A model generated the notes under the pieces. That model was not told where the DNA came from and searched no databases. It saw only the letters and a list, made by a program, of their open reading frames with translations. From Actinoplanes regularis (GTDB lineage: Bacteria; Actinomycetota; Actinomycetes; Mycobacteriales; Micromonosporaceae), in NCBI RefSeq assembly GCF_900188005.1, contig NZ_FZNR01000028.1, forward strand, positions 40,821-104,820: a DNA stretch of 64,000 nucleotides, given 5' to 3'. This document shows, one piece after another, positions 39,730-47,199 of the stretch; the stretch's first letter is position 1; each line of letters opens with the position of its first letter. Position numbers and translations under genes: made by a program.

Positions 39730-40788
39730 ATGCGAAGGCGAACCCTGCTGGGTACGGCGGCGGCCGCGGTGACCGCGGCGATGTCCGATGCCACCGGTGC
39801 GCACGCGGCGCCGGCCTGCCCGGACACGCCTCGATACCTTGGCATGTTCCGCGAGGAGGACCCCGCGGCGATCGCGGCCGACGTCGAGAGGCGGTACGGC
39901 GTCACTCCCGCGAGCGTGATGTGGTTCGACAGCTGGGCAAGCGGCCTGCCGTTCCCGGTGAGCGCCGCCAGGGCGCTCTGGCGGCGCGGCGTCATGCCGC
40001 ATTACACCTGGGAGCCCTGGAATACCGCGCTCGGCCCCGCCGACCCCGGGCAGATCCACCTGACCGACATCGTCGACGGCGCCTGGGACACCTACATCAG
40101 GGCACGTGCCAGGGAGTTCGCCGCCGTCCGGGCGCCGATCATGGTCCGCTGGGCACACGAGTTCAACGGCAACTGGTACCCGTGGGGCATCGCGAACAAC
40201 AACACCGACCCTTCGCTGTACGTACGGGCGTACCGGCACGTCCACGACCTGGTCACGGCCACCGGGGCGCGCAACGTGCAGTGGGTGTGGGCGTACAACA
40301 ACGGGTCGTCGCCGGACGCGGCCTACAACGACCCGGCCGCCGCCTACCCCGGCGACAGGTACGTCGATTGGGTCGGAATCGACGGATACAACTGGGGATT
40401 CGGCCCGTCCTGGGATCCGGCCGGCGACCACTGGACGACCTTCGACACGACCTTCGCCACCGCGTACGCCAAGGCCCGCACCATCGCGCCGAAACGGCCC
40501 GTGATGCTCGGCGAGTTCGCGTCCAGCGAGGACGGCGGCGACAAGGCCCGGTGGTTCCGGGAGATGGACACGACGCTGCGCTCGGATGCGTACCCCGACC
40601 TCAAACTGCTCACCTACTTCGACCTCACCAAGGAGGAGCCCTGGTCGCCGAGTTCGTCGCCGGCCGCGCTCACCGCCTTCACCTCCTGGGTGCGGCAGAG
40701 GTACATGAAGGGACGAGGCCGGGAGCTGGCCCGCGTCGCCGCCGGCTACGCCCGCTCAGAGGTCGCCACGGTGCACGCACCGCGTTAA
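39730..40788 (+). CDS. exported GH26-type beta-mannanase-like enzyme
   Basis: A 352-residue exported glycosidase of clan GH-A. A Tat-like signal (MRRRTLLGTAAAAVTAAM) ends at GAHAAPA. The GH26 signs are the acid/base in MVRWAHEFNGNWYPWG and the nucleophile in PVMLGEFASSEDGG; WVGIDGYNWG is also typical. Relatives cut beta-mannan or mixed-linkage glucan. Given the neighbouring GH16 gene and shared operators, beta-glucan is an alternative substrate. GGAGGCAAC precedes the ATG at 39730. Confidence 0.87.
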   Translation: MRRRTLLGTAAAAVTAAMSDATGAHAAPACPDTPRYLGMFREEDPAAIAADVERRYGVTPASVMWFDSWASGLPFPVSAARALWRRGVMPHYTWEPWNTALGPADPGQIHLTDIVDGAWDTYIRARAREFAAVRAPIMVRWAHEFNGNWYPWGIANNNTDPSLYVRAYRHVHDLVTATGARNVQWVWAYNNGSSPDAAYNDPAAAYPGDRYVDWVGIDGYNWGFGPSWDPAGDHWTTFDTTFATAYAKARTIAPKRPVMLGEFASSEDGGDKARWFREMDTTLRSDAYPDLKLLTYFDLTKEEPWSPSSSPAALTAFTSWVRQRYMKGRGRELARVAAGYARSEVATVHAPR

Positions 40789-41189
40789 CCATGTGCCTCC
40801 GCGACGTTGCGCTTGTTCACGGCGAGGCGGTGCGGTTCCCGGTCGGGCTCGTCGAGGCCGAACGCGAGAATACGCTGCGGGTGGATCCGGATGATCGCGT
40901 CCGGCTCGGTGATCGCCTCGCCGCGTCCGCGGATCTCCAGGCACCGCACCCGCCACGGATTCGTCGACGGGACGTCGTCGACGACGAACGCGACCCGCCC
41001 GTTGTCCGCCACGTTCCGGAACTTCCGGCTGGCCGCCATGTTGTAGCCGCCGATGTCGATCGTCCCGGTCGCCGCGTTCCATCGGAACCCGACCGGGTTG
41101 ACCTGCGGTGAGCCGTCCGGCTGCACCGTCGCCAGCCGTCCCAGGACCTGCCCCGCCAGATACTCGAGCTCCACTGCGCTGAAGGTCAT
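40785..41189 (-). CDS. PPOX-class F420-dependent oxidoreductase family protein
   Basis: A 134-residue split-barrel protein of the pyridoxamine-phosphate-oxidase-like group, of which actinomycetes have many F420-using members. Visible are LGRLATVQPDGSPQVNPVGF, SRKFRNVADNGRVAFVVDDV and RCLEIRGRGEAI, in the family order. The C-terminus HPQRILAFGLD is also typical. The cofactor cannot be proved from sequence. Its 3' end overlaps that of the convergent GH26 gene by a few bases. Confidence 0.9.
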   Translation of the reverse strand: MTFSAVELEYLAGQVLGRLATVQPDGSPQVNPVGFRWNAATGTIDIGGYNMAASRKFRNVADNGRVAFVVDDVPSTNPWRVRCLEIRGRGEAITEPDAIIRIHPQRILAFGLDEPDREPHRLAVNKRNVAEAHG

Positions 41190-41360
41190 GCGGACCAGCC
41201 TGCGCCCTCAACCAAGGTTGAGGTCAACACCGCACACGACGTTTCGCCCTCCGTCCGCGGTACGCGACCGGAGCGCCGCTGTCGACGCACGCGTCCCGGT
41301 CGAGTTGCCGGAAGAGCTGCTTCGGAGGGCTGACTGTCGAATCTTCCGATCGGCGGCGAT

Positions 41361-41377
41361 AACTGGTCCAACCAGTT
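41361..41377. promoter_or_regulatory. GntR-type operator candidate
   Basis: AACTGGTCCAACCAGTT has perfect seven-base arms around CCA. The TGGT-N-ACCA half-site pattern is typical of FadR-type GntR regulators. It lies 34 bases before the GntR gene, so autoregulation of the operon is likely. Confidence 0.6.
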
Positions 41378-41411
41378 GACGGGTTGATGTGAGGTGGGGC
41401 ACGCTGCCGCC

Positions 41412-42146
41412 ATGAGTTTCGAGCCGGCACCCCGGCAGTCCGTTTCGGACCACGTGTTCGGCCAGCTGCGCGACGCCATCGTCGGCGGCCGTTACGCCGC
41501 CGACGATGTCCTGCCGAGCGAGCGTGACCTGGCCACCACCTTCGCGGTCAACCGGCACGCCGTGCGTGAGGCGCTGCGACGCCTCCAGCAACTCGGCCTG
41601 GTCAAGGTGAGCCAGGGCGGGGCGACCCGGGTCCTGGACTGGCGGGCCACCGCCGGCCTCGACCTCGCCATGGTGCTCACGATGGCCGGGGACGTCCTGC
41701 CGATCGCCACCCTGGCGCGTGACGTGCTGGAGATGCGGGCGTGCATCGGCGCGGACGCGGCCCGGCTCTGCGCCCGGCGAGCCGACGGGGCCGCCCGTGC
41801 GGCGATCGCGCGCGCCGTCGACGAGTACGCCGCGGCGGTGCCCGACCTGGCCCGGATGAGGATTGCGGACCTGGCCTTCTGGCGCCGGGTCATCGAGGGC
41901 TCCAGCAACATCACCTATTTGCTCGCGTTCAACAGCCTCACGGCCGGCACCCTCGCGGTCGGTGATGTGCCCGCGCAGCAACGTACCGCCGAATTGCTGG
42001 ACGTCGGCGCCCACCGCAAGCTGTCCGACCTGATCGCCGCCGGCGACGCCGCCGGCGCGGAGCGCGTCGCGCGCGCCCTGCTCGCCACGGAAACCACCGC
42101 CGAGACCACCCCCGCCACCGGAGAGATCGGAGCCCCTCACTCATGA
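41412..42146 (+). CDS. GntR (FadR subfamily) transcriptional regulator
   Basis: A 244-residue regulator. The winged helix (VFGQLRDAIVGGRYAADDVL, then LPSERDLATTFAVNRHAVRE) is clearly GntR. The helical C-terminal FCD-type sensor (VLEMRACIGADAARLCARRA, then ending AHRKLSDLIAAGDAAGAERV) is FadR-like. Such regulators bind small carboxylates or acyl compounds. The stop overlaps the ATG of the hydroxylase gene (ATGA), so it is the first gene of a three-gene operon. Confidence 0.92.
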   Translation: MSFEPAPRQSVSDHVFGQLRDAIVGGRYAADDVLPSERDLATTFAVNRHAVREALRRLQQLGLVKVSQGGATRVLDWRATAGLDLAMVLTMAGDVLPIATLARDVLEMRACIGADAARLCARRADGAARAAIARAVDEYAAAVPDLARMRIADLAFWRRVIEGSSNITYLLAFNSLTAGTLAVGDVPAQQRTAELLDVGAHRKLSDLIAAGDAAGAERVARALLATETTAETTPATGEIGAPHS

Positions 42147-42970
42147 TCCCCGCCGTTCTGTACGCCGTTCCCGCCTTCCTCCTGCTGATAGCCATGGAGT
42201 TCCTGTCGTTCCGCTTCCTGCCGGACGACGAGGAGCGCGGCTACGAGGCCCGCGACACCGCCACCAGCCTGTCCATGGGCATCGGCAGCCAGATCATCGG
42301 CGTGCCGTGGAAGCTGTTCACCGCGATCGCCTTCGCCGGCCTCTACGTGATCAGACCGTTCAAACTGGACCCGCACGACTGGTGGGTGTGGGTGCTGCTG
42401 TTCTTCGCCGACGATCTCGCCTACTACTGGTTCCACCGGCTTCACCACGAGGTGCGGGTGCTGTGGGCCGGGCACGTGGTGCACCACTCCAGCCAGTTCT
42501 ACAACCTCTCCACCGCCCTGCGGCAGAGCTGGACGCCGATGACCTCGCTGCCGTTCTGGCTCGGCCTGGCGGCGCTGGGCTTCCCGCCGTGGATGATCTT
42601 CCTGCAGCAGTCGATCAGCCTGGCGTACCAGTTCTTCCTGCACACCGAGCGCGTCGGCAAGCTGCCCCGGCCGATCGAATGGTTCTTCAACACCCCGTCG
42701 CATCACCGGGTGCACCACGGTTCCAACGACCCGTACCTGGACCGCAACTACGGCGGCATCCTGATCGTCTGGGACCGGCTGTTCGGCAGCTTCGAACCCG
42801 AGGGAGAGCGCGTCCGGTACGGGCTGACCAGCAACATCCAGACCTTCAACCCCCTCAAGGTCGCCACCCACGAGTACGCGGCGATCTGGCACGACCTGCG
42901 CGGTGCGAACAGTTGGCGGGACCGGGCCGGTTACCTGTTCGGCCGTCCCGGCTGGCAGCCCACCGCATGA
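42143..42970 (+). CDS. fatty acid hydroxylase/sterol desaturase superfamily membrane enzyme
   Basis: A 275-residue integral membrane di-iron enzyme. The histidine boxes are visible: the YYWFHRLHH and AGHVVHHSSQFYN elements, and SHHRVHHGSNDPYLDRNYGG. The length and layout match bacterial members related to alkylglycerol monooxygenase, which cleaves ether lipids. Coupling with a downstream lysoplasmalogenase supports an ether-lipid role, but sterol or carotenoid hydroxylation cannot be excluded. Its ATG overlaps the regulator stop, and its stop overlaps the next ATG. Confidence 0.92.
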   Translation: MIPAVLYAVPAFLLLIAMEFLSFRFLPDDEERGYEARDTATSLSMGIGSQIIGVPWKLFTAIAFAGLYVIRPFKLDPHDWWVWVLLFFADDLAYYWFHRLHHEVRVLWAGHVVHHSSQFYNLSTALRQSWTPMTSLPFWLGLAALGFPPWMIFLQQSISLAYQFFLHTERVGKLPRPIEWFFNTPSHHRVHHGSNDPYLDRNYGGILIVWDRLFGSFEPEGERVRYGLTSNIQTFNPLKVATHEYAAIWHDLRGANSWRDRAGYLFGRPGWQPTA

Positions 42971-43590
42971 TCCCCCTGTTCGTCACCGTCGCCATCGCCG
43001 AGATCATCTCGGTGGCAGCCGACTGGACCGTTCTGCAGTGGATCACCAAGCCGTTGCTGGCGCCGCTGCTCATCGTGTACCTGTTGCGGTACCAGCGGCC
43101 GGGCCTGGTCGTGGTCGCGCTCGGCTTCGCCACCGCCGGGGACATCGCCCTGCTGATACCGGGACAGAGCGCCTTCCTGGCCGGGATGCTGTGCTTCCTC
43201 GGCGCACAGGTGTGCTTCATCGTCGCGTTCCTGCGGCGGGCCCGGCCGGTGCGGCTCGCGTTCGCCGGGTACGGGCTGATCTGGGTGCTGGCGAACGCGC
43301 TGCTGTGGGATCGGTTGGGTGCTCTACGCGTACCCGTGCTGCTCTACAGCCTCGCGTTGATCGCGATGGCCGCGGCAGCGGCGGGGGTCTCCCGGCGGGT
43401 CGCCGTCGGGGGCGCGCTCTTCGTGGTCTCCGACCTGCTGATCGGGATGGGCGCGGCGGGCCTTCGGGCGCCGGCGCACGGCGCGCTGGTCATGACGACG
43501 TACGTGGCCGCACTCGCCCTGATCGTGACCGGTTGGGTACGGGAACACCGCGCCGCAGCACCGCTCGCGGCGTCCGCCCTGCCCGGCTGA
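42967..43590 (+). CDS. lysoplasmalogenase (YhhN/TMEM86 family)
   Basis: A 207-residue membrane protein with about eight helices. Family marks are the early WITKPLLAPLLIVYLL, the GFATAGDIALLI aspartate motif and the late GALFVVSDLLIGM. YhhN/TMEM86 enzymes hydrolyse the vinyl-ether bond of lysoplasmalogens. The ATG overlaps the stop of the hydroxylase gene (ATGA), so the pair is translationally coupled. A terminator hairpin follows. Confidence 0.9.
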   Translation: MIPLFVTVAIAEIISVAADWTVLQWITKPLLAPLLIVYLLRYQRPGLVVVALGFATAGDIALLIPGQSAFLAGMLCFLGAQVCFIVAFLRRARPVRLAFAGYGLIWVLANALLWDRLGALRVPVLLYSLALIAMAAAAAGVSRRVAVGGALFVVSDLLIGMGAAGLRAPAHGALVMTTYVAALALIVTGWVREHRAAAPLAASALPG

Positions 43591-43611
43591 CCTGGGACGA
43601 TCCTGCGAACC

Positions 43612-43643
43612 ACCGTGGGGATGAGCGTTGTCATCCCCACGGT
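43612..43643. terminator. bidirectional terminator
   Basis: Perfect 13-base arms (43612-43624 and 43631-43643) around GCGTTG. It sits between the convergent lysoplasmalogenase gene and the end of the toxin island. Confidence 0.8.
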
Positions 43644-43659
43644 AAGTGGCGGCGCCCGG

Positions 43660-44166
43660 TCAATCGGCCGTCCGCACGCGGAGTCGGCGCTGCAGCGCGG
43701 ACTCGAGTTCGTCCGGTAGGCGGAACCACCCCGCGGCGGTGAGCAGGCGGTGGCGCGGGTTGTGCCGGTAGGAGCCGGCCACGCCCTGACCATCCTTCAC
43801 CTCGACCGCGCCGAGGATGTCCTCGGGCGGAACCCGACCGCCGGGATTCGACGTGCGCCCATCTATCAGGTAGACGTAGCCGGCGCCCTGTTTCCGCGCC
43901 TCTCTCCGCAGGAAGTCGCTCTGCCCGATGTTGTCCTGGACAACCGTGGAGAGCAGCCTGACGAACACGTCGTTCTCCTCCACGTCGGCCGGCCCCAGGT
44001 CGTCCGGGTTCGCACCCGCCCTCACGGAGCCCAGGATGCCGTCTGCCCGCAGTCCATGACGGAAGGCCCAGTCCGACTCGAGCAGGGACACCACTTCCCT
44101 TTCGCCACCGCCGAAGTCGAAGCGGTACACGAACACTTGACGATCGCCGCGGCTGCCGGCCGGCAT
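43660..44166 (-). CDS. hypothetical protein after the NADAR gene
   Basis: A 168-residue soluble protein, not recognised. The N-terminal half has beta strands (RQVFVYRFDFGGGEREVVSL). The C-terminal half holds a motif-like GGRVPPEDILGAVEV, then HNPRHRLLTAAGWFRLPDEL. The ATG at 44166 is preferred because GGAGG lies just before it; an ATG at 44178 lies within that site. It starts 14 bases after the NADAR gene stop, so both are co-transcribed. It may be part of the same immunity module. Confidence 0.7.
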   Translation of the reverse strand: MPAGSRGDRQVFVYRFDFGGGEREVVSLLESDWAFRHGLRADGILGSVRAGANPDDLGPADVEENDVFVRLLSTVVQDNIGQSDFLRREARKQGAGYVYLIDGRTSNPGGRVPPEDILGAVEVKDGQGVAGSYRHNPRHRLLTAAGWFRLPDELESALQRRLRVRTAD

Positions 44167-44179
44167 ACGGTCCTCCATT

Positions 44180-45295
44180 TCATTCCGCCGGTGATGGGGA
44201 TGACGGCCGAAGGGCCTCGGCCGCCAGCAGTTCGGAGCGGACGACCTCGAGGAGCCGGCCGATCCAGTTGCCGCCGCCCTCTCCCCAGTAATCGGACACG
44301 CCGTGTTCCGCGCAAATCATCGGCGCGTCACCGGTCACGAGCAGGCTGCGGGCAAGTTCGGGGTGCTGCTCGTACTTGATGTGCAGGAGGCGGTGCATGA
44401 CCGCCAGTCTCAGTTTCGGCCACTCCGGACGGCGAGGAGCCTCGGCTGCCAGGTCCGACACGTGGAACGGGTTGGGCTCGGCGGCAATTCGGTCGCGCCA
44501 TTGCACGTCGTCGGTCGACAGCGCCCAGTATGCGTGCGCCACCGTTGGATAGATCTGTCCATCGACCGCGATGGGTGCGGGGAAATAGTTGGACAGCCCG
44601 CGCAGGTCCGGACGGCGTGTCGAGTAGATGTAGATCGGCGGGTTCGTAGCCTCGACCGGGCCGTCAGCCTGCACCCGAGTTCTGACGGCGGCATTGGTGG
44701 CAGCGGTGTCCGCATCCCGGCGTAGCTTGCTGCGAAGGGTCGCCACGGCATCGGCATGATCCTCTGCCGTGATCGTTTCCGAGGACGAGTCGCCGACATC
44801 CGTGGTCAACACGCGCAGCGCGTCATCCCTCCCTCGAAGGGCACGGCGGCGGCGATGTTCGGGGACGGCAAGGTACCGCTCGCGCAACAGGAGGCGATTG
44901 TCCTCACTCATGTCATCGAGGTAGGCGGCGACGGCCGCAAGACACCGTCCTGCCGAGTCGGGTCGCCCATTGAGCCGGTCGATGATGTCCCCGACCTCAC
45001 CGACGAACATATCCGCGTCGACTCTGGTCCGGACATCGTTGAACTGCCATGAGATCGCGTCCGCCGAAGCCCTTGAACCCTCTTCGGGAAGCGGGGCGAT
45101 CCGGCCGGCATCGAGTTCCTGGCGCAGCCCGCTCAGATCAATCAGAGGGCCGCTATGACTGTCGATCAATCCGTCTGCATATATGAGTAGGTCGCTCAAT
45201 TCGTACTCATTCCAAGCACGAATGAACACATGTTTCCATGTTCCATCGACGCGAATTTCGTCGACATATCGATAGGTTCGCCGCGTCCGGAGCAT
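44180..45295 (-). CDS. NADAR-domain protein, candidate ADP-ribose-removing immunity protein of the RHS toxin
   Basis: A 371-residue soluble protein. The C-terminal about 140 residues are a NADAR domain: LSNYFPAPIAVDGQIYPTVA, a HAYWAL helix, RPEWPKLRLAVMHRLLHIKY, LLVTGDAPMICAEH, and DYWGEGGGNWIGRLLEVV. NADAR enzymes cleave N-glycosidic bonds of ADP-ribosylated nucleotides, and some are antitoxins to DarT-type guanine ADP-ribosyltransferases. The N-terminal about 120 residues form a separate domain (YRYVDEIRVDGTWKHVF, DLLIYADGLID) that I recall only from small immunity-like proteins. It lies 176 bases after an ADP-ribosyltransferase-like toxin tip, same strand. The GTG just upstream of ATG 45295 is an alternative start. 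Confidence 0.8.
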   Translation of the reverse strand: MLRTRRTYRYVDEIRVDGTWKHVFIRAWNEYELSDLLIYADGLIDSHSGPLIDLSGLRQELDAGRIAPLPEEGSRASADAISWQFNDVRTRVDADMFVGEVGDIIDRLNGRPDSAGRCLAAVAAYLDDMSEDNRLLLRERYLAVPEHRRRRALRGRDDALRVLTTDVGDSSSETITAEDHADAVATLRSKLRRDADTAATNAAVRTRVQADGPVEATNPPIYIYSTRRPDLRGLSNYFPAPIAVDGQIYPTVAHAYWALSTDDVQWRDRIAAEPNPFHVSDLAAEAPRRPEWPKLRLAVMHRLLHIKYEQHPELARSLLVTGDAPMICAEHGVSDYWGEGGGNWIGRLLEVVRSELLAAEALRPSSPSPAE

Positions 45296-45474
45296 CACAA
45301 TATGCTAGCGCCCCGTTCGAGTGGCCTCCGAAGAGGCCGAGCAGGGCCTGTTGAACAGCACATCGTCGACGCCAGTCCCAACGGCGTAACGAGTGATGAG
45401 CGGCAAGGGCCGCGATCCGGCCCGCCCCCATGGAGGGCGAACCGGATCACAGCATCGTTCAGGCCAGGTCGACG

Positions 45475-47199
45475 TTAATCGTCGTACGCTGGATTAGGAG
45501 CAAATCTTCCTCCCGGCAGATAAGCTCCGACAATATTCTTCGGGTCAATACGTCGGTAGACCGCCACTTCATGCTCTTCTTCGTACAAAGTGCCTGGCAT
45601 GTGCTCGTTAACGTCGAAACCATTTACCCCCCGAATGACGTAAACGTATCTTCCCCCCTCTTCAGCCACAGACTTCTTGCTACTCGTGGAGACCCATGCG
45701 GAGGGAGCAACACCCTTTTTTTGTGACAGGTGATCTTCCATGTCAAGGTTCGTGCCGAGGGCATCGAATCCGGTCTTGAAGATTTCCCCCGGTTCTCGGT
45801 CATCGCCACGGTAGAGGTCGCAGTTATGGACCAGGATCGGGGCTTCACCGGCGAACACGTAGTACGTGTGCAAGTCCGCGACCGTCAGGTTGTAGGCCCG
45901 CGCGACACGGTGTGCCGACTTGTGGAAACCGGTCACCCGCACGACGCCGGAGGCGGTCAGCACCAGGTCGCCCGGATCAAGCGCCTCGGCGTGCTGCCAT
46001 TCCTGATCGGTCTCGTTCCAGAACGGGTGATCCTCGGTGGTGATCACGGATTCGCCGTCGACGGTGAGTTCGTAGAGGTCGTCGTCGTGGACCCAGACCG
46101 CTTCGATCTCGCGGGGCCCCTGCTCCCCCGTCTCGGGGTCGGTGGCAAGGACTTCGTCACCCGGCTTCAGATCCGCGAATTTCTTCGCGCTTCCGTCGGC
46201 CATGAGCACTTTGGTATCGGCACCGAAACTGTTGAATCCGGCCTCGCAGCTGTCCAGATCGAGGTCGAGGTCGAGTTTCCGCTTCTTGGCCGGCTTCCGC
46301 CTGCCCGAATTCTTGTAGCCGCCGCGCCCGAAACAGCCGATCTCCTGGCAGATCGAGATAATTCTGTCGATTTCGAGGTTGTCTTTGAAATCCTTACTGC
46401 ACTTGACGTACTCCCTGACACAGGCATAGAACATCATGTCCAGCGTGTCGGCTTCGCACCATTCGGTGCACAGCGTCAACGGCAGGTCGCCGCGAGCACG
46501 GTCCACGCCGGCGGCCAGCGCGTCGATGTCGGGTGCACCCTTGCGGGGCGTGACACCATTGATCGTGGGCTTTTTGCCGTCACGGTACCTCGTGGTGACA
46601 GTGCCGTTACGCCCGTACCTGTTGCTGTAGTGCTTGTTGACGGCGCCGTTTCTTCCCTCGCTGAGAACCTGCTGAGTCACGGGATTGAGGCGCTGGCCGC
46701 TTCCATCACCGTTGCCGGTGTCGAGCATGCGGCCGGTGGGGTCGCTGAACGTGATCGGGTTGTTGTTGGAGTAGGCGTAGGCGTTCCACTGCTGAGGATC
46801 GGCGAGATCCTGCAACGGGTCGACGGAGATGAAGCGCCCGGCGACGGGATCGTATTCGCGGGCGCCCAGATGGGTCAGGCCGGTCGTGTCGTTCGTTCCG
46901 CCGACGAAACCCTTGGTGTTCGGCCATGCCCCCGTGGCGCCGCGAGCCGTTCCGTACGGGGTCTGGTGGCGGACGGTCTCCTGCTGCGTCGCGGCGTTGA
47001 CGGACACGGACGAGGTGCCCTGGTGGTCGCCGGCCATCCAGAAGAGCCCGGATGGGTTGCGCGTGGCGACGACCGAGCCGGCGAAGCCGTAATCACGGAT
47101 GCAGCTCGTCTTCGCCGTGCCGGTGGTGTAGCGAATCTCCTGCCCCGGGAGGTAGAGGGTGCGTCCGGTGGGATCTCGCTGGATGATGCGGTTGCCGTC
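45475..47199 (-). CDS. RHS toxin 1, C-terminal half: RHS core end, Hint domain and PTX-S1-like ADP-ribosyltransferase tip
   Basis: This frame continues the RHS protein after a one-base loss near 47200. It begins GNRIIQRDPTGRTLYLPGQE and contains the RHS signature YDPVAGRFISVDPLQDLADP. Next come a cysteine-rich helical region (EWC..., YVKCSKD, CQEIGC) and a Hint domain (NSFGADTKVLMADGSAKKFA to APILVHNC). The tip of about 115 residues reads LYRGDDREPGEIFKTGF, AWVSTSSKKSV and LYEEEHEVAVYRRIDPKNI. It has the R, STS and E-x-E elements in the order and spacing of pertussis-toxin S1 and pierisin/scabin-type ADP-ribosyltransferases. The tip is AT-richer than the RHS shell. NADAR immunity follows. The first ATG in this frame is at 47037. 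Confidence 0.8.
   Translation of the reverse strand, partial: DGNRIIQRDPTGRTLYLPGQEIRYTTGTAKTSCIRDYGFAGSVVATRNPSGLFWMAGDHQGTSSVSVNAATQQETVRHQTPYGTARGATGAWPNTKGFVGGTNDTTGLTHLGAREYDPVAGRFISVDPLQDLADPQQWNAYAYSNNNPITFSDPTGRMLDTGNGDGSGQRLNPVTQQVLSEGRNGAVNKHYSNRYGRNGTVTTRYRDGKKPTINGVTPRKGAPDIDALAAGVDRARGDLPLTLCTEWCEADTLDMMFYACVREYVKCSKDFKDNLEIDRIISICQEIGCFGRGGYKNSGRRKPAKKRKLDLDLDLDSCEAGFNSFGADTKVLMADGSAKKFADLKPGDEVLATDPETGEQGPREIEAVWVHDDDLYELTVDGESVITTEDHPFWNETDQEWQHAEALDPGDLVLTASGVVRVTGFHKSAHRVARAYNLTVADLHTYYVFAGEAPILVHNCDLYRGDDREPGEIFKTGFDALGTNLDMEDHLSQKKGVAPSAWVSTSSKKSVAEEGGRYVYVIRGVNGFDVNEHMPGTLYEEEHEVAVYRRIDPKNIVGAYLPGGRFAPNPAYDD

Noticed and set aside
45299..45474. Small gene between toxin 1 and the NADAR gene
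   Set aside because: A 74-codon minus-strand frame crosses this gap and runs into the NADAR gene in another frame; it has no domain and no good start. Only a weak GGCCTC-CGAA-GAGGCC hairpin is visible, too short to call a terminator.
45475..47199. Hint domain as a protein-splicing intein
   Set aside because: It ends in VHNC directly before a toxin tip without a downstream extein, as in autoproteolytic Hint domains of polymorphic toxins.
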